Positions 1 to 7,136 of a DNA stretch of 43,951 nt are shown here, piece by piece. Location of the stretch: NCBI GenBank assembly GCA_016291475.1, contig JAEEXJ010000012.1, positions 1-43,951 of the forward strand. The letters are read 5' to 3'. The translations under genes were made by a program, and so were the position numbers. How positions within the stretch are numbered: position 1 is the stretch's first letter; each line of letters begins with the position of its first letter. The DNA is from Lachnospiraceae bacterium (GTDB lineage Bacteria; Bacillota_A; Clostridia; Lachnospirales; Lachnospiraceae). The notes beneath the pieces are model-generated. The model made no database searches and had not been told where the DNA came from. It was given only the letters and a program-made list of their open reading frames with translations.

Positions 1-1
1 T

Positions 2-238
2 GCAAAGCCTGTATCGATCGCAGTTGAGACTTTCGGAACCGGCAAGGTAAGCGATGAAAAGATCGTAGAGATCATCGAGAAGGTATTTGATCTCAGACCT
101 GCCGCTATCATCGATGCACTTAATCTTCGCAGACCTATTTACAAGCAGACTGCGGCATACGGACATTTCGGAAGAACGGATGTCGACCTTCCCTGGGAAC
201 ACCTCGATAAGGTCGATGAAATCAAGAAGTATCTGTAA
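2..238 (+). CDS. metK: S-adenosylmethionine synthetase, C-terminal end (partial)
   Basis: The window opens inside this gene; 78 codons remain and the stop is TAA at 236-238. The enzyme makes S-adenosylmethionine from methionine and ATP in the cytoplasm. The visible C-terminal domain carries the family's conserved ending: [11 protein letters not shown] near the start, [17 protein letters not shown] and a terminal PWE motif. The start and both catalytic domains lie upstream, outside the window. It ends 23 bases before the next gene; that gene has its own ribosome binding site and I see no terminator between them, so read-through is possible. SAM from this enzyme would feed the radical SAM protein five genes on, but metK is a housekeeping gene and the adjacency may be chance. 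Confidence 0.95.
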   Translation, partial: AKPVSIAVETFGTGKVSDEKIVEIIEKVFDLRPAAIIDALNLRRPIYKQTAAYGHFGRTDVDLPWEHLDKVDEIKKYL

Positions 239-261
239 ATAAATTATGAGGAGAAATGATT

Positions 262-1356
262 ATGAAAAAGATAAGTTTTAAAACAGCAAGCAGGGCGCTT
301 ATTACCTTGGCAGCACTCGGAGCTTTGGTATTTACTACCGCATGCGGATCATCGGGATCCGAAACAGCCTCGGTTCCCTCCACTACGATCACAGCTTCTG
401 CGCAGGAACCAGGTGATTCAGCTGCGGGAGTTCCTTTTACGGGAATAGAAGTTACCTCAAGAGATATTGAGGTAACCATTGCGGAGCAGGGCTATTACAT
501 TGTTCCCATAATTCTGGAAAAGGGATGGTTTGATGAAGTGTTTGCTCCTTACGGAATCAAGATCAATATCGCAAAGTTCAATAACGGACCCGAAATGCTT
601 GAAGCATATACTGCAGGTGCCATTGACTTTGCACAGCTCGGCCTTCAGCCTGCAGTATCCGGCGCAGCTAACGGAGTTGATATCAAGACAATAAGCCTTA
701 TAGATGATGCGGAGCAGAATATCCTTCTCGTGACAAGAGGAGATTCGGATATTCAGACCGTTGAAGATCTTAGGGGCAAGAAGGTAGCGGTAACCATCGG
801 ATCCAACGGACACAGTTTCCTGATCAAGAGACTTGAAGAAGCCGGACTTACCGTAGATGATATTCAGCTTATCAATATTGATTTCAACACCGCAGCAACG
901 GTGCTTGAAGCAGGTGAGGTAGAAGTATCCGTAGGATATAAGACCATCTTTGACAATGCAACCAAGGACAACGGAACGGAATTCAGGATCATCGCAGATG
1001 CAACAGGACTCGGAATCGCCAAGAGCATTCTTACCGTTAAGGATGAGTTTGCTGCTGAGCATCCCGATATCGTACTTAACATTGTCGCACTCTTCGGAAA
1101 AGCAATCGAGTTCATCGAAGAGAATCCTGAAGAGACGGTTCGCATAGCATCGGATTATTACGGAACAGATCCCGACATTATCAGAAATGCACTTCCCGTA
1201 CAGAATTACAACAATCACGGAAATAACGAAATCGCATCCGATCTTGAGGGATATATCGGATTCATGTATGACAACGGACTTATCACGGTTCAGGTAAATG
1301 TTGAAGATATCTATGATGACAGCTATGTAAAGGCGGTCGGATTGTATGAGGAGTAA
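262..1356 (+). CDS. ABC transporter substrate-binding lipoprotein (NMT1/SsuA/TauA type)
   Basis: Extracellular solute-binding protein of the nitrate/sulfonate/taurine/thiamine-precursor group, lipid-anchored to the outer face of the membrane. The start at 262 was chosen over the ATG at 256 because GAGGAG at 248-253 is then 8 bases away. Residues 1-27 form a signal peptide ending in TTAC, with Cys28 as the lipidated residue (a relaxed lipobox). A Thr/Ser/Ala-rich linker follows, then the two-lobe NMT1-like fold beginning around EQGYYIVPIILEKGWF; the LRGKKVAVTIGSNGH stretch is typical of the family. At 364 residues it has the usual length. It is the first gene of an operon with permease, ATPase, a radical SAM protein and a flavin-fold protein. 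The ligand cannot be read from sequence; a sulfonate, aromatic acid or pyrimidine-like compound are all possible. Confidence 0.88.
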   Translation: MKKISFKTASRALITLAALGALVFTTACGSSGSETASVPSTTITASAQEPGDSAAGVPFTGIEVTSRDIEVTIAEQGYYIVPIILEKGWFDEVFAPYGIKINIAKFNNGPEMLEAYTAGAIDFAQLGLQPAVSGAANGVDIKTISLIDDAEQNILLVTRGDSDIQTVEDLRGKKVAVTIGSNGHSFLIKRLEEAGLTVDDIQLINIDFNTAATVLEAGEVEVSVGYKTIFDNATKDNGTEFRIIADATGLGIAKSILTVKDEFAAEHPDIVLNIVALFGKAIEFIEENPEETVRIASDYYGTDPDIIRNALPVQNYNNHGNNEIASDLEGYIGFMYDNGLITVQVNVEDIYDDSYVKAVGLYEE

Positions 1357-1358
1357 AG

Positions 1359-2129
1359 ATGCTTAGTGCAAATGCAAGTAAAAACAGAATACTTGATCTG
1401 CTTACATTCTCTTTCTTTCCGATAGCACTTATCCTGTTATGGTTTCTTTCGACCAAATTCGGATGGGTCAAAGCTTCCATCATCCCTGCACCGAAGACTG
1501 TCAAAGAATCCCTTTCCTATCTGCTTGAAAAAAACATTTTCGTCGAGGACGCTCTCTGCAGCCTTTCAAGAATATTGAAAGGCTTCGCCCTCGGAGCGAG
1601 CGTAGGAATCGTACTCGGTGTTTTGGTAGGAATGCTCCCTGTAGTGGACAATCTCACAAAAGTATTTATCGCACTTTTCAGGCCGGTTCCCATCATTGCA
1701 CTTATTCCACTTTTTATCCTGTGGCTCGGTATCGGTGAAGAATCAAAAGTAATGGTCATCGCACTCGGAACTTTCTGGGCACTTCTGATCAATACAATAG
1801 ACGGAATAAAAGGTGTCGATAAAAAGCTGATAGAACTCGGGATCAATCTCGGAAAGAGTAAAAAAGAGATCGTTAAGTCGATTGTTTTCCCTGCAGCATT
1901 CCCTTCAATATATACGGGAATCAGGATCGGCATCACTTCATCCATCGGATTCGTAATAACTGCGGAGATGATCGCAGCATCCGCAGGAGTCGGATACAGG
2001 ATCATGTATGCGAGAAATATGGCGATGCCGGGAATCTTGTTTGTAGGAATTATCGAGATCGGATTGTTCGGACTGGTTGTGGATCTTCTTGTTCTGAAAC
2101 TTCAGAAATATTTATTCAGGTACAGGTGA
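1359..2129 (+). CDS. ABC transporter permease (SsuC/TauC-like, BPD type 1)
   Basis: Membrane channel subunit of the importer, 256 residues, the normal family size. About six hydrophobic segments are visible, starting at residues 10-30. The cytoplasmic loop that docks on the ATPase shows the family motif, with ELGINLGKSKKEIVKSIVFPAAFPSIYTGIRIG corresponding to the EAA loop around residues 155-190. The start ATG lies two bases after the stop of the binding-protein gene, whose last codons supply the GAGGAG ribosome binding site. Its stop overlaps the start of the ATPase gene, which indicates translational coupling. Assignment to the SsuC/TauC/NrtB group rests on overall pattern; substrate unknown. 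Confidence 0.88.
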   Translation: MLSANASKNRILDLLTFSFFPIALILLWFLSTKFGWVKASIIPAPKTVKESLSYLLEKNIFVEDALCSLSRILKGFALGASVGIVLGVLVGMLPVVDNLTKVFIALFRPVPIIALIPLFILWLGIGEESKVMVIALGTFWALLINTIDGIKGVDKKLIELGINLGKSKKEIVKSIVFPAAFPSIYTGIRIGITSSIGFVITAEMIAASAGVGYRIMYARNMAMPGILFVGIIEIGLFGLVVDLLVLKLQKYLFRYR

Positions 2130-2908
2130 CGGATATGGGAACGATAGTACAGATAAAAAATGTGAATAAGAAATTCACCATAGACGGAGAAACCAAAGAG
2201 ATCCTTAACGAAATCAATTTCGATGTGAAAGAAGGAGAGTTCGTCTCGATAGTCGGATCTTCCGGATGCGGTAAAAGTACACTGCTTAAGATGATCGCGG
2301 GACTGGAGACGATAACAGAAGGTGAGATCCTGATAAATGACAAGGCAGTAAGCGGACCGGCGCCCGAATGTAAGATGGCGTTTCAGGAAGCAAGACTTCT
2401 TCCCTGGCTGAATGTATATAAGAACATCGGATTCGGACTTGATAAAAGCGTGCCCAAGTCGGATAGAGATGAACTGATCAAAAAATACATCGCAATGGTA
2501 GGGCTTAACGGATTTGAAAATGCACTTCCGAAACAGCTGTCGGGTGGTATGCAGCAAAGAGTGAGTATAGCGAGAGCTCTTATCTCAAACCCCAATATCT
2601 TACTTCTGGATGAACCCTTCGGTGCACTGGATGCGCTGACAAGGATAAATATGCAGCGTGAGATCCTTAAGATCTGGAAACAGGAAAACAAGACGATGAT
2701 CCTGGTAACTCACGATATAGAAGAAGCGGTCTATCTGAGCAACAAGGTTGTGATCCTTTCGGAAAGACCCGGACATATCAAGAGGATACTGAACATAGAT
2801 CTTGCTTATCCCAAGATCAGAGGATCCAAAGATTTCGCATATTACACCAAAGAGATCTACAAAGAATTCTTCGAAGACAACGAACACGAAGTAGATTATG
2901 CAATTTAA
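2126..2908 (+). CDS. ABC transporter ATP-binding protein (SsuB/TauB-like)
   Basis: Cytoplasmic ATPase that powers the importer. Walker A is GSSGCGKST, the Q-loop sits in AFQEARLLPWLNV (the PWL form is typical of nitrate/sulfonate/taurine ATPases), the signature is LSGGMQQR, Walker B is LLLDEPFGALD and the switch histidine is in LVTHDIEEAV. All catalytic residues are present, so it should be active. The GTG start at 2126 overlaps the permease stop by four bases; ATG at 2135 is an alternative start giving a protein three residues shorter. Length about 260 residues, normal for the family. The gene for the radical SAM protein follows 14 bases later. Confidence 0.9.
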   Translation: MTDMGTIVQIKNVNKKFTIDGETKEILNEINFDVKEGEFVSIVGSSGCGKSTLLKMIAGLETITEGEILINDKAVSGPAPECKMAFQEARLLPWLNVYKNIGFGLDKSVPKSDRDELIKKYIAMVGLNGFENALPKQLSGGMQQRVSIARALISNPNILLLDEPFGALDALTRINMQREILKIWKQENKTMILVTHDIEEAVYLSNKVVILSERPGHIKRILNIDLAYPKIRGSKDFAYYTKEIYKEFFEDNEHEVDYAI

Positions 2909-2922
2909 AAATGGAGGTTGAA

Positions 2923-4179
2923 ATGGAAACAAAAATAGCAAATTGGAGGGAGAAGGAATTACCCATCGAAGCTGTCTTCGAAAAATATCCCGAAATACCC
3001 AAACTTGTCATCCTTAAAACGGATGTGCACAGAAGAGGATATATCCTGACGGAAAAGGCTCACGAACTTTTTAACAAGGGAGATTATCAGAGCCAGGCAG
3101 ACACCATCTTCGGCAAGAAGGAAGGAACAAATAAGATTCCCATCGGTCTTGTTTTCCGTGACGGAACATCACTCGTAGGAGGGTATTACGAAAACTACGG
3201 TATCAGAGATCCTTATGTTATCGACGATATAGACGGAAAGTTTTTCCTGACTGATAACGGCAAGGTTTATGAGGAGGTTGAGTTCTGGAGAGAGCCCGAC
3301 TTCTATAGAAAAAAGACCAGCAAGGGCACTCCCATGGGAGAGGTCGTAAATGTAAGACCTCAGAGACTTAATGTTGCAATTAGCCGTGTATGCCACTTCT
3401 GGGATAAGCCCGGTGAAGGGTGCAAATATTGTAACGTCGGAATCAACGGAATCGATTCTGTTAAGAAAGGTATCCCCGATCTGTTCGATTATGATGAGGT
3501 AGCGGAAGCTGTTGCAGAGGCGGTTAAGCAAAAGGGCCGCTTTGCAATGATCATGGTAACAACCGGTTCCATCCTTACCGGTGAGAAGGTCTTTGACGAT
3601 GAAGTCGATGAGATCATCAAGGCATTTGAAAAGATCAAGCCCATCTTCAAGACAAACGACCTTAAGGTTCAGCTGATCGCATCCGCATATGATAAGGAGC
3701 AGCTCAAGAGACTCAAGGAAGCTACCGGAATCATCGGATATACTTCGGATATCGAAGTAATGAACAAAGAACTCTTCGAGTGGATCTGCCCCGGAAAGGC
3801 AGCACATATCGGATATGATGAGTGGAAAAAGAGAATCTTCGATGCTGTTGAGGTATTCGGAGAGGGCAATGTAAACTCCGGAATAGTAGGCGGCGTTGAG
3901 CTTGCTCAGCCTAACGGATTTAAGACCGAGGAAGAGGCCCTTAAGGCATATCTTGAAGAGGCTGAGGATTTTGCAAAGCACGGTGTTTCGATCGCGTACA
4001 TCGTATGGGGCGTATGCGGAATATTCCATAATCAGGTTGTCCCTTCACTTGATTATTATGTCGCTCTTGCCAAGGGACTTAACGAGATAAATGTAAAATA
4101 TAACCTTAAACCTTATTTCGATGATTACAGAAGATGCGGTAATCATCCCAATACGGACATCGGAAGAATATATTGGTAA
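2923..4179 (+). CDS. Radical SAM protein with CX9CX2C cluster motif, importer-linked
   Basis: Predicted cytoplasmic radical SAM enzyme of 418 residues. The start at 2923 has GGAGG at 2913-2917; an ATG at 2911 overlaps that site and was rejected. Cysteines 157, 167 and 170 form CX9CX2C (C-HFWDKPGEG-C-KY-C). The aromatic residue before the last cysteine matches the usual CX2C end of a radical SAM motif, but the first spacing is nine rather than three. The barrel appears to start only near residue 150, so about 150 N-terminal residues form a separate domain I cannot name. Gly-rich and Glu-containing strands downstream (VTTGSILTGE, SGIVGGVELAQ) fit the SAM-binding barrel. It sits in one operon with an SsuABC-like importer and a flavin-fold protein, so it probably processes the imported compound. 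The reaction is unknown. Confidence 0.8.
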   Translation: METKIANWREKELPIEAVFEKYPEIPKLVILKTDVHRRGYILTEKAHELFNKGDYQSQADTIFGKKEGTNKIPIGLVFRDGTSLVGGYYENYGIRDPYVIDDIDGKFFLTDNGKVYEEVEFWREPDFYRKKTSKGTPMGEVVNVRPQRLNVAISRVCHFWDKPGEGCKYCNVGINGIDSVKKGIPDLFDYDEVAEAVAEAVKQKGRFAMIMVTTGSILTGEKVFDDEVDEIIKAFEKIKPIFKTNDLKVQLIASAYDKEQLKRLKEATGIIGYTSDIEVMNKELFEWICPGKAAHIGYDEWKKRIFDAVEVFGEGNVNSGIVGGVELAQPNGFKTEEEALKAYLEEAEDFAKHGVSIAYIVWGVCGIFHNQVVPSLDYYVALAKGLNEINVKYNLKPYFDDYRRCGNHPNTDIGRIYW

Positions 4180-4189
4180 GGGGGATAAT

Positions 4190-4666
4190 ATGAGCGTAAC
4201 TTTAACACAAGAAGTAATAGATGTGATCAATGCAAAAGAAACCCAAAAGGTGCTTGCATCCGTGGATAAGGACGGAAGAGTAAATGTTGCATTCAAGGGA
4301 TCTCTTCATTATGAAGACGGACTGCTCGTAGTGCATGAGCTTCTCGAAACATCGCAGACAAGCAAGAACCTCACCTACAGCCTTTGGTATGACAAAGAGG
4401 TTGCGGCGGTATTCCACGGACAGGGGGCAACGGAGTATCAGATAAAAGGTATTCCCAGAAAAGTACTCATCGAGGGACCTGTTTATGAGAAGGCATATGT
4501 TGCCGCACTTGAAAGAAATCCCGACAACGATCTTGCGGGTGTATGGTATATCGAGCCTACAGAATTCAGAGATCTGACCCTTCCCGTAAGGATTGCTGAG
4601 CAGAAGGCTAAGTATCCCATACTCGGACATCTCGATAAGGATGTAAATCCCGATTACTATAAGTGA
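4190..4666 (+). CDS. Pyridoxamine 5'-phosphate oxidase-like flavin split-barrel protein
   Basis: A 158-residue protein resembling the PNPOx-like split-barrel family, whose members bind FMN, F420 or heme. The N-terminal helix followed by TQKVLASVDKDGRVNVAFKGSLHYEDG is the typical first beta-hairpin of that fold, and residues 60-100 give the matching second sheet with a Lys/Arg-rich turn (KGIPRKVLIEGPV). The start at 4190 was chosen because AAGGGGG at 4178-4184 is a good ribosome binding site; a frame reaching upstream to 4121 overlaps the radical SAM gene and is not supported. The last gene of the importer-radical SAM operon, 10 bases after the previous stop. Likely a flavin-dependent reductase or oxidase working on the same compound; this is inference from context. 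Confidence 0.72.
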   Translation: MSVTLTQEVIDVINAKETQKVLASVDKDGRVNVAFKGSLHYEDGLLVVHELLETSQTSKNLTYSLWYDKEVAAVFHGQGATEYQIKGIPRKVLIEGPVYEKAYVAALERNPDNDLAGVWYIEPTEFRDLTLPVRIAEQKAKYPILGHLDKDVNPDYYK

Positions 4667-4701
4667 TTTACAACTTTATATATTTCCTCATTTTGATAAC
4701 A

Positions 4702-4768
4702 GGGACCGATGGGGACGGTTCTGGTGGTCCAAGATTCAAGGACCACCAGAACCGTCCCCATCGATCCC
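4702..4768. repeat. Long palindromic repeat, GGGACGGTTC family
   Basis: Two arms of 29 bases (4702-4730 and 4740-4768) pair with a single G-T wobble around a 9-base loop. Each arm holds the core GGGGACGGTTCTGG. The same core recurs at 12521, 30139, 30991, 33165 and 34714 with different flanking arms. It lies after the flavin-fold gene and could also end transcription, although there is no T-run next to it. Confidence 0.9.
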
Positions 4769-4779
4769 CATTTATGTGC

Positions 4780-4785
4780 TATAAT
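4780..4785 (+). promoter_or_regulatory. Extended -10 element (TGCTATAAT) of the two-component operon
   Basis: A perfect TATAAT preceded by TGC, giving an extended -10. No convincing -35 is visible because the preceding bases belong to the palindromic repeat. The 5' leader to the response regulator start would be about 70 bases. Confidence 0.6.
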
Positions 4786-4863
4786 TGTGCCTTGTGAGGA
4801 CGATTATACGGACTTTAAGTACCGGAAAGAGAACGGCCGGATAGGCAGCGCAAGACACTGGAA

Positions 4864-5523
4864 ATGAAGAAAAGAATTTACATAATTGAAGACGATCCTT
4901 CGATCAATCACGGAATAGAATTATCACTGGGAAGCGAACTGTATGATTTCTCATCATTTCGCTGTCTGAAAGATGTTAAGGATCCTGAAAAAGCAGATCT
5001 GATAATCCTGGATGTTAATCTTCCGGACGGAAGCGGTTTTGGTTTCCTTAAAAAGCTAAGGAAGACTTCGCAGGTTCCCGTTCTGATCGCCACTGCAAAC
5101 GATACGGAGATGGATGAAGTTACCGGACTGTCCCTCGGTGCGGATGATTTCGTTACTAAGCCTTTCTCACTCATGGCTCTCAGACTAAGGGTAGAGAAGC
5201 TTCTCGGTAGAAGCGTAAATACATTTGCTTACGAAAAGCATGGCCTCAGCCTTGATTTTGACGGACTCCGATTCTTGAAGAACGGAAATGAGATCGAACT
5301 GAGCAAGACGGAGATAAGGCTTCTCAGATGCTTTACGGAAAATGAGGGAACGACTCTCTCCAGGGACAAGCTCATTGAATATGTATGGCAGAACGAGCAG
5401 TTTGTCGACGAGAATGCACTTACGGTTTCGGTTAAGAGACTTCGTAATAAGATAGAAGATAAAAACGAGAAACTCATTCATACCGTTTACGGTATAGGTT
5501 ACGTATTTAAGCAGGAGCAGTAA
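4864..5523 (+). CDS. OmpR-family response regulator
   Basis: DNA-binding response regulator of 219 residues. Receiver domain about 1-115: acidic pair Glu9-Asp10-Asp11, phospho-acceptor Asp50 (ILDVNLPDGSG) and the conserved lysine in FVTKPF. The winged-helix domain covers about 125-219, with LSKTEIRLLRCF and a VSVKRLRNKI recognition helix near the end. Translation starts at ATG 4864; the ribosome binding site is weak. The histidine kinase starts one base after the stop, and a MacB/Bce-like ABC transporter follows, so this is likely the regulator of a peptide-sensing or detoxification module whose main target would be the ABC genes downstream. Confidence 0.93.
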   Translation: MKKRIYIIEDDPSINHGIELSLGSELYDFSSFRCLKDVKDPEKADLIILDVNLPDGSGFGFLKKLRKTSQVPVLIATANDTEMDEVTGLSLGADDFVTKPFSLMALRLRVEKLLGRSVNTFAYEKHGLSLDFDGLRFLKNGNEIELSKTEIRLLRCFTENEGTTLSRDKLIEYVWQNEQFVDENALTVSVKRLRNKIEDKNEKLIHTVYGIGYVFKQEQ

Positions 5524-5524
5524 T

Positions 5525-6367
5525 ATGTTTATGTCCGGTGAATACAAACTCCTGAATAAGATGCTCGATGATGCGATAAGTGGGGAGTTTTCCGAAAACA
5601 ATTTTGATGAAAGCGAACTTTCAAAGCTCCAGAGCAAGCTTATGAGATATCTTACTTCTTCCTCAATGTCCGAGAAGAAACTCCGTGAGGAAAAAGGAGA
5701 TATCGAGGAGCTCATTACCAATATCTCGCATCAGACCAAGACTCCGCTTACCAATATAATGATGTACTCCGAGCTTCTCGGTGAAAAGGCGGACGGAGAG
5801 CTTAAAGAGTATGCAAACGAGATCTACTCACAGAGTAAAAAGCTCGAAGAGCTCATAACCGCACTGGTCAAGATGTCGAGACTTGAAACGGGTATCTTCA
5901 GACTTCAGCCTGAGGAAGGTTCTCTTTTGACCGTACTGAAAAGAGCGTATGAGCAGGCTCTTCCCAAGGCAAAGCTTAAGAATATAAAACTTGTTCTTTC
6001 GGAAGATACGGATGCGAAGGCAAATATCGATACCAAGTGGACGACGGAAGCCGTCTTTAACATAATCGATAATGCGATCAAGTATTCGGGCGAAGGAACG
6101 GGGATCAAGCTTCGGATAAATACTTTTGAAATGTTTTCCTGTATAAGCGTCGAGGATCACGGGATCGGTATCGACGAAGAGGAAATCCCCAAGCTGTTCG
6201 GCAGATTCTACAGAAGCAGCGAAGTCCGCGATAATGACGGAATCGGCGTGGGCCTGTACCTTGCAAGGCAACTCACGGAGGAACAGGGCGGATATATAAA
6301 GGTTAAGTCGTCGCCGGGCAAGGGAAGCACATTTGAGCTGTTTTTCCCAAATGTGTCAAAACTGTAA
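5525..6367 (+). CDS. Sensor histidine kinase without transmembrane segments
   Basis: Histidine kinase of 280 residues. A short helical N-terminus of about 55 residues leads into the H-box NISHQTKTPLTN with phospho-acceptor His69. The ATPase domain shows the N-box DNAIKYSGEG, G1 DHGIGIDEEEI and G2 DGIGVGLYLARQL. No hydrophobic segment is visible anywhere, whereas BceS-type kinases normally begin with two membrane helices. AGGAG at 5513-5517 serves ATG 5525; ATG 5531 is an alternative. Because the kinase cannot reach the outside, the signal probably comes through the permease encoded downstream, as in Bce-type flux sensing. Cognate to the response regulator immediately upstream. Confidence 0.9.
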   Translation: MFMSGEYKLLNKMLDDAISGEFSENNFDESELSKLQSKLMRYLTSSSMSEKKLREEKGDIEELITNISHQTKTPLTNIMMYSELLGEKADGELKEYANEIYSQSKKLEELITALVKMSRLETGIFRLQPEEGSLLTVLKRAYEQALPKAKLKNIKLVLSEDTDAKANIDTKWTTEAVFNIIDNAIKYSGEGTGIKLRINTFEMFSCISVEDHGIGIDEEEIPKLFGRFYRSSEVRDNDGIGVGLYLARQLTEEQGGYIKVKSSPGKGSTFELFFPNVSKL

Positions 6368-6400
6368 TATTTCGGAAATAATCTGGTTAGATTGGATTGT

Positions 6401-6436
6401 TATGCTAAGTACATCAAAGGTGCTTAGCATATTTTT
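6401..6436 (+). terminator. Hairpin with T-run between kinase and ABC genes
   Basis: Twelve-base stem (6401-6412 with 6420-6431, one G-T wobble) around a 7-base loop, followed by TTTTT. It looks like an intrinsic terminator but ends only a few bases before the GGAGG of the ATPase gene at 6439. It may set the ratio between kinase and transporter or act as an attenuator. Confidence 0.7.
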
Positions 6437-6449
6437 ATGGAGGTTAGAA

Positions 6450-7136
6450 ATGGAAATCTTAAGAACTGAGAATTTGAAAAAATATTACGAGCAGGGTGCT
6501 TCACCTGTTAAGGCAATAGATGGAGTAAACATCAGCGTAGCACAGGGTGAGTTCGTGGCAATCGTCGGAACCAGCGGAAGCGGTAAGTCCACACTTCTGA
6601 ATATGCTCGGAGGACTTGATACTCCGACGGAAGGTAAGGTTTTTGTAGACGGTAAGGATATCTTCAGACTTAACGAAGAGGAAAGAACGATCTTCAGAAG
6701 AAGAAAGATCGGCTTTGTGTTCCAGGCATTCAATCTTGTTCCGGTACTTAATGTGTATGAAAATATCGTACTTCCCATACAGCTCGACGGAAACGATGTA
6801 GATGAGAAGTTTGTTAATGAAATCATCGATATCCTTGGTATGACAGAGAAGAAAAGCAGCATGCCCAACCAGCTTTCGGGAGGACAGCAGCAGAGAGTGG
6901 CCATAGCAAGAGCACTTGCCACAAAGCCCTCTTTTATCCTTGCGGATGAGCCTACCGGAAACCTTGATTCGAAGACAAGCCAGGATGTACTCGGGCTTCT
7001 TAAGACAACCGGAGCCAAATTCGGACAGACCATAATAATGATCACACATAATGAAGAAATAGCCCAAATGGCAGATCGCATCATTCATATCGAGGACGGA
7101 CATGTGATCTCAAAGGATGGTGAGAAGAATGAGTAA
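6450..7136 (+). CDS. ABC transporter ATP-binding protein (MacB/BceA/LolD type)
   Basis: Cytoplasmic ATPase of 228 residues. Walker [11 protein letters not shown]-loop in [14 protein letters not shown], signature LSGGQQQR, Walker [13 protein letters not shown] and the switch histidine in MITHNEEIA are all intact. The DEPTGNLD form is the hallmark of the MacB/LolD/BceA group that works with FtsX-like permeases. Start at 6450 with GGAGG at 6439-6443; an earlier in-frame ATG at 6333 lies inside the kinase gene and has no ribosome binding site. Its stop overlaps the start of the permease gene. Together they form a mechanotransmission-type transporter, probably for antimicrobial peptide defence or cell-envelope stress, controlled by the two-component system upstream. 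Confidence 0.93.
   Translation: MEILRTENLKKYYEQGASPVKAIDGVNISVAQGEFVAIVGTSGSGKSTLLNMLGGLDTPTEGKVFVDGKDIFRLNEEERTIFRRRKIGFVFQAFNLVPVLNVYENIVLPIQLDGNDVDEKFVNEIIDILGMTEKKSSMPNQLSGGQQQRVAIARALATKPSFILADEPTGNLDSKTSQDVLGLLKTTGAKFGQTIIMITHNEEIAQMADRIIHIEDGHVISKDGEKNE

Noticed and set aside
457..1218. Long minus-strand reading frame opposite the substrate-binding protein gene
   Set aside because: No ribosome binding site and an implausible Cys/Ile/Tyr-rich composition; the plus-strand gene has a signal peptide and clear family motifs.
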